Positions 11,021 to 32,077 of a stretch of DNA of 40,376 bases are shown here, piece by piece; positions within the stretch are counted from its first letter, which is position 1, and every line of letters begins with the position of its first letter. The stretch covers positions 1-40,376 of the forward strand of contig PS015269.1 of the NCBI GenBank assembly GCA_048213135.1. Reading direction: 5' to 3'. The stretch comes from Reclinomonas americana ATCC 50394. Taxonomy: Eukaryota; Jakobida; Jakobea; Jakobida. Below the pieces are notes generated by a model. It was not told the origin of the DNA. It saw nothing but the letters and a program-made list of their open reading frames with translations, and did not search any database. The translations under genes were made by a program, and so were the position numbers.

Positions 11021-11340
11021 ATGTCAATGTTGAGTGAGCGCTTTGCTGCGAATCGACGCAAGCAGCGACCACCCAACTCCTCTTTCGAGTCTGTTTATGC
11101 ACCTGTGCTGGAGCTGAGGGATAAGGCGTGGAAGGTCATCAAGGAGGTGCCGGAGACCGTGCGCAAAGTGTGGAACTTTGTGGTGAGTAGGATGTGAGGG
11201 AGAGAAGAGAGAGAGAGAGAGATGCATTGAGTGTGTGTGAGTGTGTGTGCATGAGAGTGTGATGCAGTGTGCCGATGCGCGTCGCAGATTCGCATGCAGA
11301 TGCTGCTTTCAGTTGAGTCTTTTTCTCTCTCCTCCCTCTT

Positions 11341-11374
<34 letters not shown>

Positions 11375-11958
11375 ACGCTCTCGACACGCACACGAGGNNN
11401 NNNNNNNNNNNNNNNNNNNNNNNNNNNNNNNNNNNNNNNNNNNNNNNNNNNNNNNNNNNNNNNNNNNNNNNNNNNNNNNNNNNNNNNNNNNNNNNNNNNN
11501 NNNNNNNNNNNNNNNNNNNNNNNNNNNNNNNNNNNNNNNNNNNNNNNNNNNNNNNNNNNNNNNNNNNNNNNNNNNNNNNNNNNNNNNNNNNNNNNNNNNN
11601 NNNNNNNNNNNNNNNNNNNNNNNNNNNNNNNNNNNNNNNNNNNNNNNNNNNNNNNNNNNNNNNNNNNNNNNNNNNNNNNNNNNNNNNNNNNNNNNNNNNN
11701 NNNNNNNNNNNNNNNNNNNNNNNNNNNNNNNNNNNNNNNNNNNNNNNNNNNNNNNNNNNNNNNNNNNNNNNNNNNNNNNNNNNNNNNNNNNNNNNNNNNN
11801 NNNNNNNNNNNNNNNNNNNNNNNNNNNNNNNGGTAGTAGTGTACGTAGGTTGTCGGTCCGTACGTCGACGGTCGGTCCGCGAGTAGTCGTACAGTCGACG
11901 TAGTAGTCGTCGTCTTTCGTAGTTCTTCTTCTTCTCCTCCTCCTCCCCCTCCCCCTCC

Positions 11959-11999
<41 letters not shown>

Positions 12000-14900
12000 T
12001 GGCTGCTTTCTGTGCAAGATGTCAGATGCATTGCTGCACGCCGTGATTTTGCAGTCTGATCACACTCCTCCCCTCTTCCCTTCCTTCCCCCTTGCGTCTC
12101 TCTCTTGCACATGGACGACTGTGGAAGGGTGACTGAATGTAGGCGTTGCACAATGCCGGATCCACTGCTGCGTGCCTTGATTTTGCAGTCTGATCTCTAA
12201 GATAGTCTTCCTCTCTCTCTCTGTCTTCCCTTCCTTCCCCGTTGCCTCTCTCTTTCTTGTGAACGGATGACTGTGGAAGGGTGACTGAATGCACAATGTC
12301 AGATCCACTGCTGCACGCCGTGTTCATGCAGTTGGATCTCTTTCATGCCGGGAATGCACGAGGCATTGATCTCTCCGTCCACCGTCCCTTACTCTCTTCG
12401 TCTTCCTCTCTCTCTCGTTTGTGGTTGACTGTGAGAAGAAGAGTACGCGCATGCTATGCAATATGTCGATGCAGCAGCGATCGCATTGTTTTGCAGGCCG
12501 ATCTCTCCCACATTCCTCCATCTCTCGCTCTTCTGCGCTCATCCTCCCTCCTTCTCTCCACCCCCGCCTTCTCATCAATCCTTCCCCCACCCTCAGAGCA
12601 AACTCCGCCACGCCGAAGGCCGCGCCGAATTCGCCCACGACACCGCCCGACGCATCCGCAGCCTCCCCATTTTGGTCTTTTACCGCTACCTGTGGTCACG
12701 CAGCAAGATGCAATTCGTGTGCACCCTCTTTGTCAGCTTCGTGCTGCCGTCGGTGCTCGAGCTGTTGCCGTTGCGTTGCTGTGCTTGAAGAGCCTCTTTG
12801 TCCTCCTCCTTGCTCTTGTCCTTCTTCTTGTTACGTGTTGTTGTCTTGTTGCTTTCTCCGATCCAATCCGTCTTCGTCTTCTCTCTCTGGGTTTCTGCGT
12901 CTCATTCTTTTCCGTGTTTCACTCTCAATCTCTGTCTCTTCTTTCTCTCATTCCGTCTCACTGTGGCTTCTCTGTCCCCCCTGTGATATTCTCTCCTTCC
13001 TCATCTTCTTTCTCACTCTCTGTGTGTTCATCGTCTTCTCTCTCTCCCCGTCTCTGTGATATGTTCTTCCTTTTTCCTCCGCCGTTTTCTTCTCTTTTTC
13101 AAGTTCTCTCCTCCTCTCTCCCTCCCTCCGTCACCTCTCCATCTTCTCCTCCTCCATCTCCCTCTCACTTTCCCCCTCTCTCGCTCTCGCTCCTTCTCGC
13201 TCCTCTCTCCTTTCTCGCTCCCTCTCTCCCTCTCCCTCTCCCCTCCTTCTCCCGCTCCCTCTCCCCCTCCTTCTCCCTCTCTCCTTCTCCCTCCTCTCTC
13301 TCCTTCTCTCTCTCTCTCCTTCTCCCCCCCCCCTTTCTCCTCATCTCTCCCTCTCCTTCTCTCTTCTGCCCCACACAGCTGGTACCTCTCGCGTCGGAAA
13401 ATCGGCCAACAAGCTCGCCAGATCCGCACCACCGTACAACACACCATGATCAACGGTCGCACCATTGACGGCGGCGCCCTGCTGCGCTTCTGCTGGATGT
13501 CGGTGTTGCACACGGCGCTGGAGATGGTGGAGAAGCACATGCGCAACTGGGTGACGCTGGCGAACCGCGGCATTGTGAAGCGCTTGGTATTTGAGCGGCT
13601 GCTGTACTCGGAGATTTGGGCGCTGGAGGATTTGGATGTGAGTGCGCGCACATATATACAGAGAGAGAGAGAGAATGAGAGCAGGAAGCGAAAGAGCTTC
13701 GCCTTACTCTTTCTCTCTCACGCAGAGAGAAAGCTCTCGTGAGCAGTCACGCTTGCTCTCTCTGTTCCTCTCACGCACACTCGCATGCAAGAGAGTGACT
13801 CTAGTTGNNNNNNNNNNNNNNNNNNNNNNNNNNNNNNNNNNNNNNNNNNNNNNNNNNNNNNNNNNNNNNNNNNNNNNNNNNNNNNNNNNNNNNNNNNNNN
13901 NNNNNNNNNNNNNNNNNNNNNNNNNNNNNNNNNNNNNNNNNNNNNNNNNNNNNNNNNNNNNNNNNNNNNNNNNNNNNNNNNNNNNNNNNNNNNNNNNNNN
14001 NNNNNNNNNNNNNNNNNNNNNNNNNNNNNNNNNNNNNNNNNNNNNNNNNNNNNNNNNNNNNNNNNNNNNNNNNNNNNNNNNNNNNNNNNNNNNNNNNNNN
14101 NNNNNNNNNNNNNNNNNNNNNNNNNNNNNNNNNNNNNNNNNNNNNNNNNNNNNNNNNNNNNNNNNNNNNNNNNNNNNNNNNNNNNNNNNNNNAGGCATCA
14201 CACCGCACTGCGTGTTCTGTCTCCTCTCTCGTCTTCTCCCTCCCTTTCTTCCTCCCTTCCTGGGCTCCTTTATCTGAGGCATTGCAATCAGCGTCTCGTC
14301 CGTCTGTCTCTCAGTCTCTCTCTCTCTCTCACACACACCCATCAAGAGAGAGATGGAAGAAGAGCATGACGCGAGAATGTGTCACACGCGGCCTTCTCAC
14401 ACTCGTTCACGCCTTCTTGGATACTATAATATTCCCACACCATTAAATACACACTCACAGACTCTCTCACACCAACATGCACGCTCTATCTTGCACTCAG
14501 GCAAACACACAGAGCTTCTCCTTTTCCCGACTTCCTTTTCCTCCCCTTCCTCCCCCCTTGTCCTCCTCCTCCTGACATCCCCTTCTCCTTTATTTGCCTC
14601 AGACCGGCACCTTCGAATCCCGCATCCAAATGGACATCTCCGCCACCATCAACCTGTTCAACAACACCATCCCCAGCATCCTCTCCAACACCAGCGCCCT
14701 CATTCGCGAATCTCGCGAACTCTACGCCCGCCGCGCCCAAATCGACGTGCTCGCCGTCGTCCGCCCCCCGCTCGTCGGCGTCGTCAAGCGCTTCCTCGAG
14801 TGGCTGCGCTTTGCGTTGCTCACGGACGCAAGGGTTGGTTTTTTTCGAAAAATCCCTTGTCTCTTCGCTTTTTCCTCACCTTTTCTTCTCCCTTGCAGCA

Positions 14901-17900
14901 AAATGCTGTCAAGTCCACCAGCAAGAGCGTCACCACCCTCTTTTCCGACACCGTCGCCGGTCTCCGCGAGATCCAGTTGAACAATCTGCAGCCAATCCAG
15001 CTGGAGCTGTTTGACGACTTGCTCGGTTGCGTCGCGCCTCCTCATGCGCACGGTGGTGTTCTTTTCATCTCACTCGCTACGCAAACAGAGGAGGAAGTCG
15101 CACAGGGCGAGGGCATCAAGTCGTTCATCGATCGCGTGTGGGGTGCCGTGTCGTCACGTGGAGTGCTCGACTTTGTATTCGAGATCATCACCGTGCACGG
15201 AGTTGCGTGGCGAGCTGGGGGATTTGTGCAGGAATGGCGGTTGCTGATTCACTCGCTGTAATCTCGCTTTCCTCGCTTCGTTTCTCTCTCGCTCTCCTCG
15301 CTTTGCGTCTCTCTCGCTCTTCTCGCTTTGCGTCTCTCTCGCTCTCCTCGCTTTGCGTCTCTCTCGCTCTCCTCGCTTTGCGTCTCTCTCGCTCTCCTCG
15401 CTTTGCGTCTCTCTCGCTCTCCTCGCTTTGCGTCTCTCTCGCTCTCCTCGCTTCGTTTCACTCGCTCTCTGCGCTTCGTTTCTCTCTCGCTCTCTGCGCT
15501 TCGTTTCTCTCTCTCTCTGCGCTTCGTTTCTCTCTCTGCGCTTCGTTTCTCGCTCTCTGCGCTTCGTTTCTCTCGCTCTCATCGCTTCGTTTCTCTCGCT
15601 CTCCTTGCTTCGTTTCTCTCTCGCTCTCTTCGCGTTCGTTTCACTCGCTCTCGTCGCTTCGTTTCTTTTGCTTCTCGTTCCTCTGTTTCTTACACTTCTC
15701 CCTCTCCCTCTTCGCAGATCATGATCCGCCGCGGAATCACCCACGAAGAATACACCAAGATCCAAGTCGACATTGATCACTGCCTGTTGCGTCTGCTTTT
15801 CCGCCGACCTCCGTTCACCTTCCCCCCTCCTCCTCACCCCCCTCTTCCCTCCCCCAGCACCCTCGCCCGCAAGACCTTCTCGCTGGTGCAAATTGGCTTC
15901 CGCACGGTGGAGCAGCAGGACCGCGTCGTCGAGATGCTGCACTTGCCGAACTTTTTGCACGAGGAGGAGGAGTCGTGCCTCACGTTGCGTGCTGCTCTTT
16001 TTCGCTCTCCATTGAATCTTCTGCTTACTCCTCTCGCGCAGTCGCGTTGCATCGTTCCGCAATCTCACTGTGCACGACGTCGTCTTCTCGTACAATGAGG
16101 ACTCGCCGGTGGCCTTGCGCATCGAGCATGTGGAGGTGCGTGAGAGATGTGAGGAGAGAGCAAGGTAGCGCACTTTTAATGCGACACTCTTGCAGTTTCT
16201 GCCGAGCAAAGCCTACGCCGTCATTGGTCAGAACCGCAGTGGCAAGAGCACCTTTGTCAACCTCATCTGCAAGCTGTATCAACCGCAGCAGGGTGTCATC
16301 ATGTTCAACGACACGGAGTTGCGCCACTTTTCCCTGACGCATTCACGAATTTGACTTTTAACTCATCGTGCGCACACACAGCTATCGTGAGATCACTCGC
16401 AGCTCCATTCGCTCGCTCATCACGTACGTGCCGCAAAAGCCGTACATTTTCGATGGCACCATTCGAGAGAACATCATGGTGGCCAATCCGGACGCCTCCG
16501 ACGACGAGGTGCTGGCCGCAGCAGAGGCCGCCGGCGTGTTTGTGCACGAGAACTCGCAGCTCAATGCTCAGCGTGTGCTGGCAAGCGCGGCGCCGGCGAA
16601 TCGACGGCGGCGGGTGGAGTGGATGATGTCGGTACGTGTGACTGCACGCAAGTGGGCATGTCTGTGTTTCTCCATCTTTTATTTTCCTGCTGATTCTTCC
16701 TCTTATCTCTCCCTTGTCCCTGCCGCGCTCATTCCATCTCTTGCTTGCACGAAAGATGTCTCTCAATTCTTCGATCGGCTGACTCTTTTGCATCCTCTGC
16801 TCACACTTCCCTCTTTCACTCTTTCACGCAGTCGCGCTCTCTCATGTCTCTCACTTCTTTGGTTCTCGACTCAGTTGTATCCCCTCTCTATTTGCCTCGC
16901 TCGCTCTCTCCTTCCCTCACACTCTCTCCCTCTCTCTCTTGTCACGAAAGCTGTCTCTCAATTCTACGATCGGCTGACTCTGTTGCATCCTCTGCCCACA
17001 ATTCCCTCCTGTCGCTCTCTCTCTCTCTCTCTCTCTCTCGTGCTCCCTCTCCCTCGCGCGAGCTGCCTCACCACACCAACCCCGACTTCTGGCGTCAGTT
17101 TCAAGCACTTCGACTTTCGCCACGTCTCTCTTTTCTCTTTATTGCTTTCTCCACTCCCTCCCCCTTCCGCATTCTTTTGTCCATTCCTTTCTCTGTCAGC
17201 GCTCCATGTCTCACTCTTTCTCTTCCCGTTCCCCTCCCTTCCCTCTCCCTTCCCCTTCCCCTCCCCCTTTCACTTCCCCTTCTCACCTCCTTTCCCTGGT
17301 TAGGGCTCCTTCATCGCCGCCAACGCCAACGAATGCAAAGACCAAGTGGCCGCCGCCGTCGCCCCGCCAACCANNNNNNNNNNNNNNNNNNNNNNNNNNN
17401 NNNNNNNNNNNNNNNNNNNNNNNNNNNNNNNNNNNNNNNNNNNNNNNNNNNNNNNNNNNNNNNNNNNNNNNNNNNNNNNNNNNNNNNNNNNNNNNNNNNN
17501 NNNNNNNNNNNNNNNNNNNNNNNNNNNNNNNNNNNNNNNNNNNNNNNNNNNNNNNNNNNNNNNNNNNNNNNNNNNNNNNNNNNNNNNNNNNNNNNNNNNN
17601 NNNNNNNNNNNNNNNNNNNNNNNNNNNNNNNNNNNNNNNNNNNNNNNNNNNNNNNNNNNNNNNNNNNNNNNNNNNNNNNNNNNNNNNNNNNNNNNNNNNN
17701 NNNNNNNNNNNNNNNNNNNNNNNNNNNNNNNNNNNNNNNNNNNNNNNNNNNNNNNNNNNNNNNNNNNNNNNNNNNNNNNNNNNNNNNNNNNNNNNNNNNN
17801 NNNNNNNNNNNNNNNNNNNNNNNNNNNNNNNNNNNNNNNNNNNNNNNNNNNNNNNNNNNNNNNNNNNNNNNNNNNNNNNNNNNNNNNNNNNNNNNNNNNN

Positions 17901-18763
17901 NNNNNNNNNNNNNNNNNNNNNNNNNNNNNNNNNNNNNNNNNNNNNNNNNNNNNNNNNNNNNNNNNNNNNNNNNNNNNNNNNNNNNNNNNNNNNNNNNNNN
18001 NNNNNNNNNNNNNNNNNNNNNNNNNNNNNNNNNNNNNNNNNNNNNNNNNNNNNNNNNNNNNNCCACCACCACCACCTCCTCCCTCATCTCCACCGATCCC
18101 GACGCTCAGTCGATCCGCTCCGACGACGCCTGGTCGATGGAGTCGGTGGAGCTGACGCGCGAGCAAAAGCAAAAAGTGCTCGACACCAAGTGCAAGGCGC
18201 GCGGCGAGAACCTCTCCGGCGGCTACGCGCAGAGTGTGGCGCTGGCGCGCGTGTTTTTGCGCCGCAACGCCCGCATCCTCATCCTGGACGAGAGCATGAG
18301 CGCCATGGACACGTACAAGAAGCGCAACATCATGAAGGAGCTGTTTGCGTTTATGCGCGCCAACTGCATGACGCTCATCATCATCAGCCACGAAATGTCG
18401 GTGCTGAACTCGGTGGATCACATTCTCGTGCTGGAGGCCGGGCGCCTGATCGAGCAGGGCTCGCTGGCCGAGTTGTCGGCGGCGCCGTTGCGTGGTCTCC
18501 TCTGTGTGACATGGTGATCGGTCTCTCATTTGTTCTCTTGTAGATCGGAGGTGTTTTTGAAGCTAGTTGGCGACGCGTTGCCCATGTCGCAGTCCATGTC
18601 GAGCATGCACTCCATTTTGGCGTCGGCCTCTCTGGGACCAATGGACGCTGCGGTGGCGTTCCGCGCGAACTCGGTCGCGTCACCGGATACGCCGCTGTCG
18701 CCGGTGGAGCCGCCGAGTGGGCGGCGACGTGCCACCGACCCGGCACGACTCATGGGCGAATGA
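11021..18763 (+). CDS. Half-size ABC exporter (transmembrane domain plus ATPase), 14 visible exons
   Basis: Visible exons: 11021-11182, 12597-12769, 13379-13637, 14603-14833, 14899-15025, 15089-15201, 15718-15785, 15858-15983, 16042-16135, 16196-16317, 16382-16631, 17304-17373 (into gap), 18063-18486 and 18544-18763. Every sequenced junction keeps frame; about 813 residues are visible. The N-terminal half has hydrophobic helices (for example QFVCTLFVSFVLPSVLELL) and the exporter-type segment DTGTFESRIQMDISATINLF. The ATPase domain has Walker A GQNRSGKST, Q-loop YVPQKPYIF, signature ENLSGGYAQ, Walker B RILILDES, D-loop SAMD and H-loop IIISHE, all with their key residues. It should be a membrane ATP-driven exporter, working as a dimer if it follows other half transporters; the substrate is unknown. 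The C-terminal 70 residues are Ser/Pro-rich. An insertion of unknown length separates Q-loop and signature. Confidence 0.88.
12018..12490 (+). repeat. Intronic tandem repeat, unit about 140 bp, 3-4 copies
   Basis: It lies in the first intron of the ABC gene. Copies start near 12018, 12152 and 12297, with a weaker one near 12455. Each has ATGTCAGATCCACTGCTGC then a CACGCCGTG-like core, TTTTGCAG-TCTGATCTC, a polypyrimidine stretch, and GATGACTGTGGAAGGGTGAC. Each unit therefore carries a TTTTGCAG or equivalent that resembles a 3' splice site, although only the acceptor at 12595-12596 joins to conserved coding sequence. Confidence 0.75.
13040..13378 (+). repeat. Polypyrimidine intron tail upstream of ABC exon 3
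   Basis: About 330 nt of almost pure C/T with short CTCCCTCTCC units ends in CCCCACACAG at 13378, the acceptor for the exon coding WYLSRRKIGQQ. The full intron (12770-13378) starts with GTTGCGTTG. Confidence 0.7.
15262..15690 (+). repeat. Intronic 25-bp minisatellite in the ABC gene
   Basis: The repeat sits within the intron 15202-15717. The unit CTCTCGCTCTCCTCGCTTTG plus CGTCT repeats about seven times almost perfectly (about 15285-15455). It then shrinks and diverges to units built on CTCTCTGCGCTTCGTTTCT to about 15650. It is open in several frames on both strands, which creates spurious long ORFs. The intron is bounded by a GTTGCG donor at 15202 and TTCGCAG at 15717. Confidence 0.85.
16743..17015 (+). 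repeat. Intronic direct duplication in the ABC gene
   Basis: A segment of about 73 bp beginning CACGAAAGATGTCTCTCAAT at about 16748 recurs at about 16944 with few changes. The shared part continues through CGATCGGCTGACTCTTTTGC and ATCCTCTGC. Both lie in the intron 16632-17303, with a TC-rich spacer between them. Confidence 0.75.
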
Positions 18764-18930
18764 GATGAAAGAGTGCAGGGCGGCAGCAGCAACAGCAACA
18801 GCGAGCTGGTCGGCGAGAGTGACCGAGCGGAGCCCCTGTCTCTCTTCAGAGAAGGACCGCCGTCGCGATTCGAGATCGCCGAAATGGCAATGAGCGAGGC
18901 AGACAACAACAGCACTGTCTGTGCAATGAA

Positions 18931-27299
<8,369 letters not shown>

Positions 27300-28237
27300 G
27301 CTTGCGAGAGATGAAGTTTGGACGAGATTTTTCGCGCGCTTTTTGTGCGTGGACAGATTCTCGTGATTGTCTCCTTGCTCTGTCTCTGATATTGAAGGCT
27401 TGCATGCGTTGCTGCGATCCGGACCGGTCTTTAGTCTGCATTCTGCTGCTTTTGCAATTGCCCAACGACGCATGCGTACATCGTTCGCGACTTGCACCCA
27501 CACCCCCACCCGCTGCTGCGGTTGCATGCGCATGATGGTGAACAGGCAGGTGTGAGCGACTGCTTGCGCCAACGATGACTGGGCTTGGCGGTGGGGAAGC
27601 CATCAACACGAACTTTGGACGCGTGATTTTCGCGCGCTTTTTGTGCGTGGACAGATCGTGGCGATTGTCTCCTTGCTCTGTCTCTGATATTGAAGGCTTG
27701 CTTTCACTTGGCTTGCTTGGAGGCGATCCGGACCGTCACTTACTCTGCTTTTGCAATTGCCCTACGATGCAGATCGTTCGCGACTTGCACCCACACCCCC
27801 AGCTGCTGCTGCTGTTGCATGCGCGTGGTGATGCACAGGTGCAGTGTGAGCGACTGCTTGCGCCAACGATGACTGGGCTTGGCGGTGGAGACGCCAGACA
27901 GGAACTGATTTTCCTTCCATCGTGGACAGATCATCCCGCGAGCAGCGACTGTCCTTTGTCCTTCGCGCAATTGTGACATCGACTTGAAGCAAACCACGCC
28001 CTCTCGCCAAAAGTCACCCTTGTGCGCGCACAAAAGCAAACGAGAGACCTACTTCTCTCTCACACACAAAAAGTACGTGCAAGTCACTTTCTGTCACTTG
28101 TCTCTCTCTCTCTCCTCTCTCTCACTCTCTCTCTCACTCACTCACTCTCACACTCTCCTCTCTCACTCTCCTTCTCACTTTCCTTAATTTTCCATCACAG
28201 GAGTCGAGTTGTCGTCGAAGTCGACTTGCATTGACAA

Positions 28238-28365
28238 ATGACCTCACTGGAATGGATTGCGATCAGCGGTGTGCGCTCATTCGGGTTCGTGCGGGAAAGG
28301 GTCGAGCTCATCCCCCCCTCTCTGCAGTCATTCTGCATTTGCCTGACTGTTTTCATCTCCACTAT

Positions 28366-28409
<44 letters not shown>

Positions 28410-30181
28410 TTCTCTCTCTCTCTCACTCACTCACTCACTCTCCCTCACTTCCTCTCTGCACTTTCCCTTTCCCTTCCTCTCATTTCCCTTTCCTTTCCCC
28501 CTCACAGACCACAAGAGCGACAGGACTTGCAGTTCCTGAAACCGATGACGTTGCGAGGCCTTCCCACCACTGTGCTGAGTCTCCCACAGCCGACTGATCG
28601 TTCCTTCACGCGCAGAGTCATTCTCGGTCACAATGGCACCGGCAAGACGGTTTCGTGCATCACTGATCTCCCCGCTTGCACATTGCCTCACGCTCTGACG
28701 TGCAGACCATTATCGAGTGCCTGCGCGTGGCCACCACGGGAGAGATGCCGCCCGGCTCCAGCAACGGGCAGACCTTTGTGCACGACCCAAAGGTCGACGG
28801 CGACTCGAAAGTTCTCGCGCAGATCCGACTGCAGTTCAGCGATGCGAACGAGTCGAAGCACGTGGTGTTGCGTGCTCTCCTGGTTGCGCGCGTTCACTTC
28901 ATGTTGGCGTTGTCTTACTCGCAAGCGTCGCAGCACTCGCTCGTTCGAGTTGCAGCAAGTGGGCGAAAAGTCGCGCTACCGCACCCTCGACGTCACGCTC
29001 GAGACGAAGCGACGAGGTGGTGAAGTTTCGTGAAGGAGACAGATGCCCTCTCTTGCTTTTCTCGCCGCACTCCTCGTGTCTCGCCGCGCTCATCGTGTAT
29101 CGCTGTGCTCCTCGTGTCTCGCTGTGCTCCTCGTGTCTCGCTGTGCTCCTCGTGTATCGCTGTGCTCCTCGTGTCTCTCGTGTCTCGCTGTGCTCCTTGT
29201 CTCTCGCCTTGCTCCTCGTCTCTCGCCGTGCTCCTTGTCTGTCGCCGTGCTCCTTGTCTGTCGCCGCGCTCCTTGTCTGTCGCCGCGCTCCTTGTCTGTC
29301 GCCGCGCTCCTTGTCTCACACCGCGCTCCTCGTGTCTCGCCGCGGTCCCTATCTCTCGCCGCGTTCCTTGTCTCTCACCTCGCTCCTTGTATCTCGTCTT
29401 GCTCCTTGTCCTCGACACGCTTCTTGTCTCTCACCGCACTCCTTGTGTCTCGCCGTGCTCCCTGTCTCTCGCCGCTCCCCGTCTCTCTTCGTGCTTCTTG
29501 TCTCTCGCTGCGCTCCTCGTCTCTCTCCGTGCTCCTCGTCTCTTGCCGCCCTCCTTGCTCTACCGCGCTCCTTGCTCTACCGCGCTCCTTGTGTCTCTCG
29601 CCGCGCTCCCTGTCTCTCGCCGCGCTCCCTGTCTCTCGCCGCGCTCCTTGTCTCTCACCTCACCCCTTGACTCTCGCCTTGCTCCTTGCTCCTCGTCTCT
29701 CGCCCTGCTCCTCGTCTCTCGCCGCGCTCCTTGTCTCTCGCCGCGCTCCTTGTCTCTCTTCATGATTCCTGTCTCTCGCCGCTCCCTTCCCTCCCTTCAC
29801 CCTTCCTTTCCCTTCTCTCCCATCCCCACCCCTTCCCCCTTCTCACCCCCTTCCCCCTCCCTTCCCCCTCCCGCAGCGCGTCACCCAAACTAGCCGCTGC
29901 GCCGACATCAAAGACCTCATCCCGCAACTCATGCAAGTCTCCCCCGCCGTGCTCGACAACGTCATGTTCTGCCACCAAGAAGAGTCGAGCTGGCCCATGG
30001 CCCCGCCGCGCGACGTCAAGGCGCGCTTTGACGACATTTTTGCCTCGACTCGGTACCGATGCTTTTTTCTCTCTTTTCTTCTTTCTTGTCTCTCTGTTTC
30101 CCACAGCCTCTCGCAGCTACTCCATGGCCCTCGATGCTCTCCGCCGNNNNNNNNNNNNNNNNNNNNTTCTTCTTCTCTCTT

Positions 30182-30221
<40 letters not shown>

Positions 30222-31416
30222 TCCCTGCACTCACAGAGTCGCCTCTTAGAACCGATCTCACTCAACCTTGTTGCTTACTGCCTTCCCCCTTCCCTCCCCT
30301 TCCTCCCTCCCCTCTTTCCCTCTCACAGGAGGCCGAGTTCGACAACCACATGCGTGATCTCGCCATGCAACGCCACCTCAGCGACAAGCTCTCCCCGCTG
30401 CTGGAGCGCTCCTCCACTAGGTTTGGCTGACTCTTTCTCTCTTGTCAACTTTTTTTCTTTGTTGCTAACTTTGTCGCCAGCCGTGAGCAACTGCTGGCGG
30501 CCGTGCGCGAGCGCCTGGACGAATTGCGCAGCAAGGGCACCGAGCTGGTGGCCAAGAACCGCACCGACCTGACGCGCCTCAACGAGCAGATTCAACGCTG
30601 CGAGGTCGAGCTCAGCAGTCAGCGCGCCGTGCAGGGCCAGTTGAAGGAGCAGCAGGTTCCGTCATCACTTGTCTTCACCTCGCACTCTCCATCTCTTCCC
30701 AGTCCCACCTCTCCCTCTCTCTTTTCTTGCTGTCGCACTTGCACTCACTCCTCCTTGTCGCAGCGAGTGGTCCGCGATCGTCTCTCTGCGCGCCAGTCCC
30801 AGATGCACTCCATCACCACATCGGAGAGGGCGTTGGAGGAGGCCAAGCGCATTCTCAAAACGCGCACAGAGGCCATTTGCACGGCCGATCAGCACTTGCA
30901 GGAGAGCAAGGTGGCGGAGCGGCGCGAACAGTTGCGCTCCCCGCATTGCGCATCGCCTCTCACGCTCTCCGCTCACACACACGCCTCTCACGCTCTCCGC
31001 TCACACACACGCACGCAACGCAGAATCACACAGCGTCAAGTCCAACTGCGCAAAAGCCTGCAGCAGCTGAACGACGAACTGCGAATGCGCGAGGAGGAAC
31101 AGGAGCAGGGCATTCGCCTGAAGATGGAGCAGGAGCAAGCGGCCAGCCGGCAGGCACAGTTGCTGGAGCTGGAGCGAGAGTTCCGAGTTGCGTCAAAGGG
31201 ATTGTTCGCTGATGCACTTGCTGGTGTTGACCCCATTTTTGTTGATATTGCAGACCAAGGCCGCCACGCGCAATGTACGAATCCGTGCCGACGACTTTAT
31301 TACCAGCATCACCGATGCGGTGGCGCTGGCGACGCGGTCACTGGGCGATGCGAATGCAGAGCTGACGGAGGTGCGGATTGAGGGACGCAGGCACAGAGAT
31401 GCGAGAGATGAGGCGC

Positions 31417-31458
<42 letters not shown>

Positions 31459-32035
31459 AAGAGAGAGAGAGGAGACGAAGGTGCTGAGAGTAGGACNNNN
31501 NNNNNNNNNNNNNNNNNNNNNNNNNNNNNNNNNNNNNNNNNNNNNNNNNNNNNNNNNNNNNNNNNNNNNNNNNNNNNNNNNNNNNNNNNNNNNNNNNNNN
31601 NNNNNNNNNNNNNNNNNNNNNNNNNNNNNNNNNNNNNNNNNNNNNNNNNNNNNNNNNNNNNNNNNNNNNNNNNNNNNNNNNNNNNNNNNNNNNNNNNNNN
31701 NNNNNNNNNNNNNNNNNNNNNNNNNNNNNNNNNNNNNNNNNNNNNNNNNNNNNNNNNNNNNNNNNNNNNNNNNNNNNNNNNNNNNNNNNNNNNNNNNNNN
31801 NNNNNNNNNNNNNNNNNNNNNNNNNNNNNNNNNNNNNNNNNNNNNNNNNNNNNNNNNNNNNNNNNNNNNNNNNNNNNNNNNNNNNNNNNNNNNNNNNNNN
31901 NNNNNNNNNNNNNNNNNNNNNNNNNNNNNNNNNNNNNNNNNNNNNNNNNNNNNNNNNNNNNNNNNNNNNNNNNNNNNNNNNNNNNNNNNNNNNNNNNNNN
32001 NNNNNNNNNNNNNNNNNNNNGAGTAATCATCATCG

Positions 32036-32077
<42 letters not shown>

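Noticed and set aside
15262-15690. Regular direct repeats considered as a CRISPR array
   Set aside because: The units are contiguous with no unique spacers, and the context is a spliceosomal intron in a eukaryote.
15154-16209. Minus-strand open frame of 351 codons, Arg/Glu-rich
   Set aside because: It is created by the 25-bp minisatellite in an ABC intron and is antisense to phase-checked ABC exons.
28717-29893. Plus-strand open frames of 240-317 codons rich in [18 protein letters not shown] repeats
   Set aside because: They arise from the RAD50 intronic minisatellite, whose unit length keeps frames open. RAD50 exon phases require this segment to be removed.
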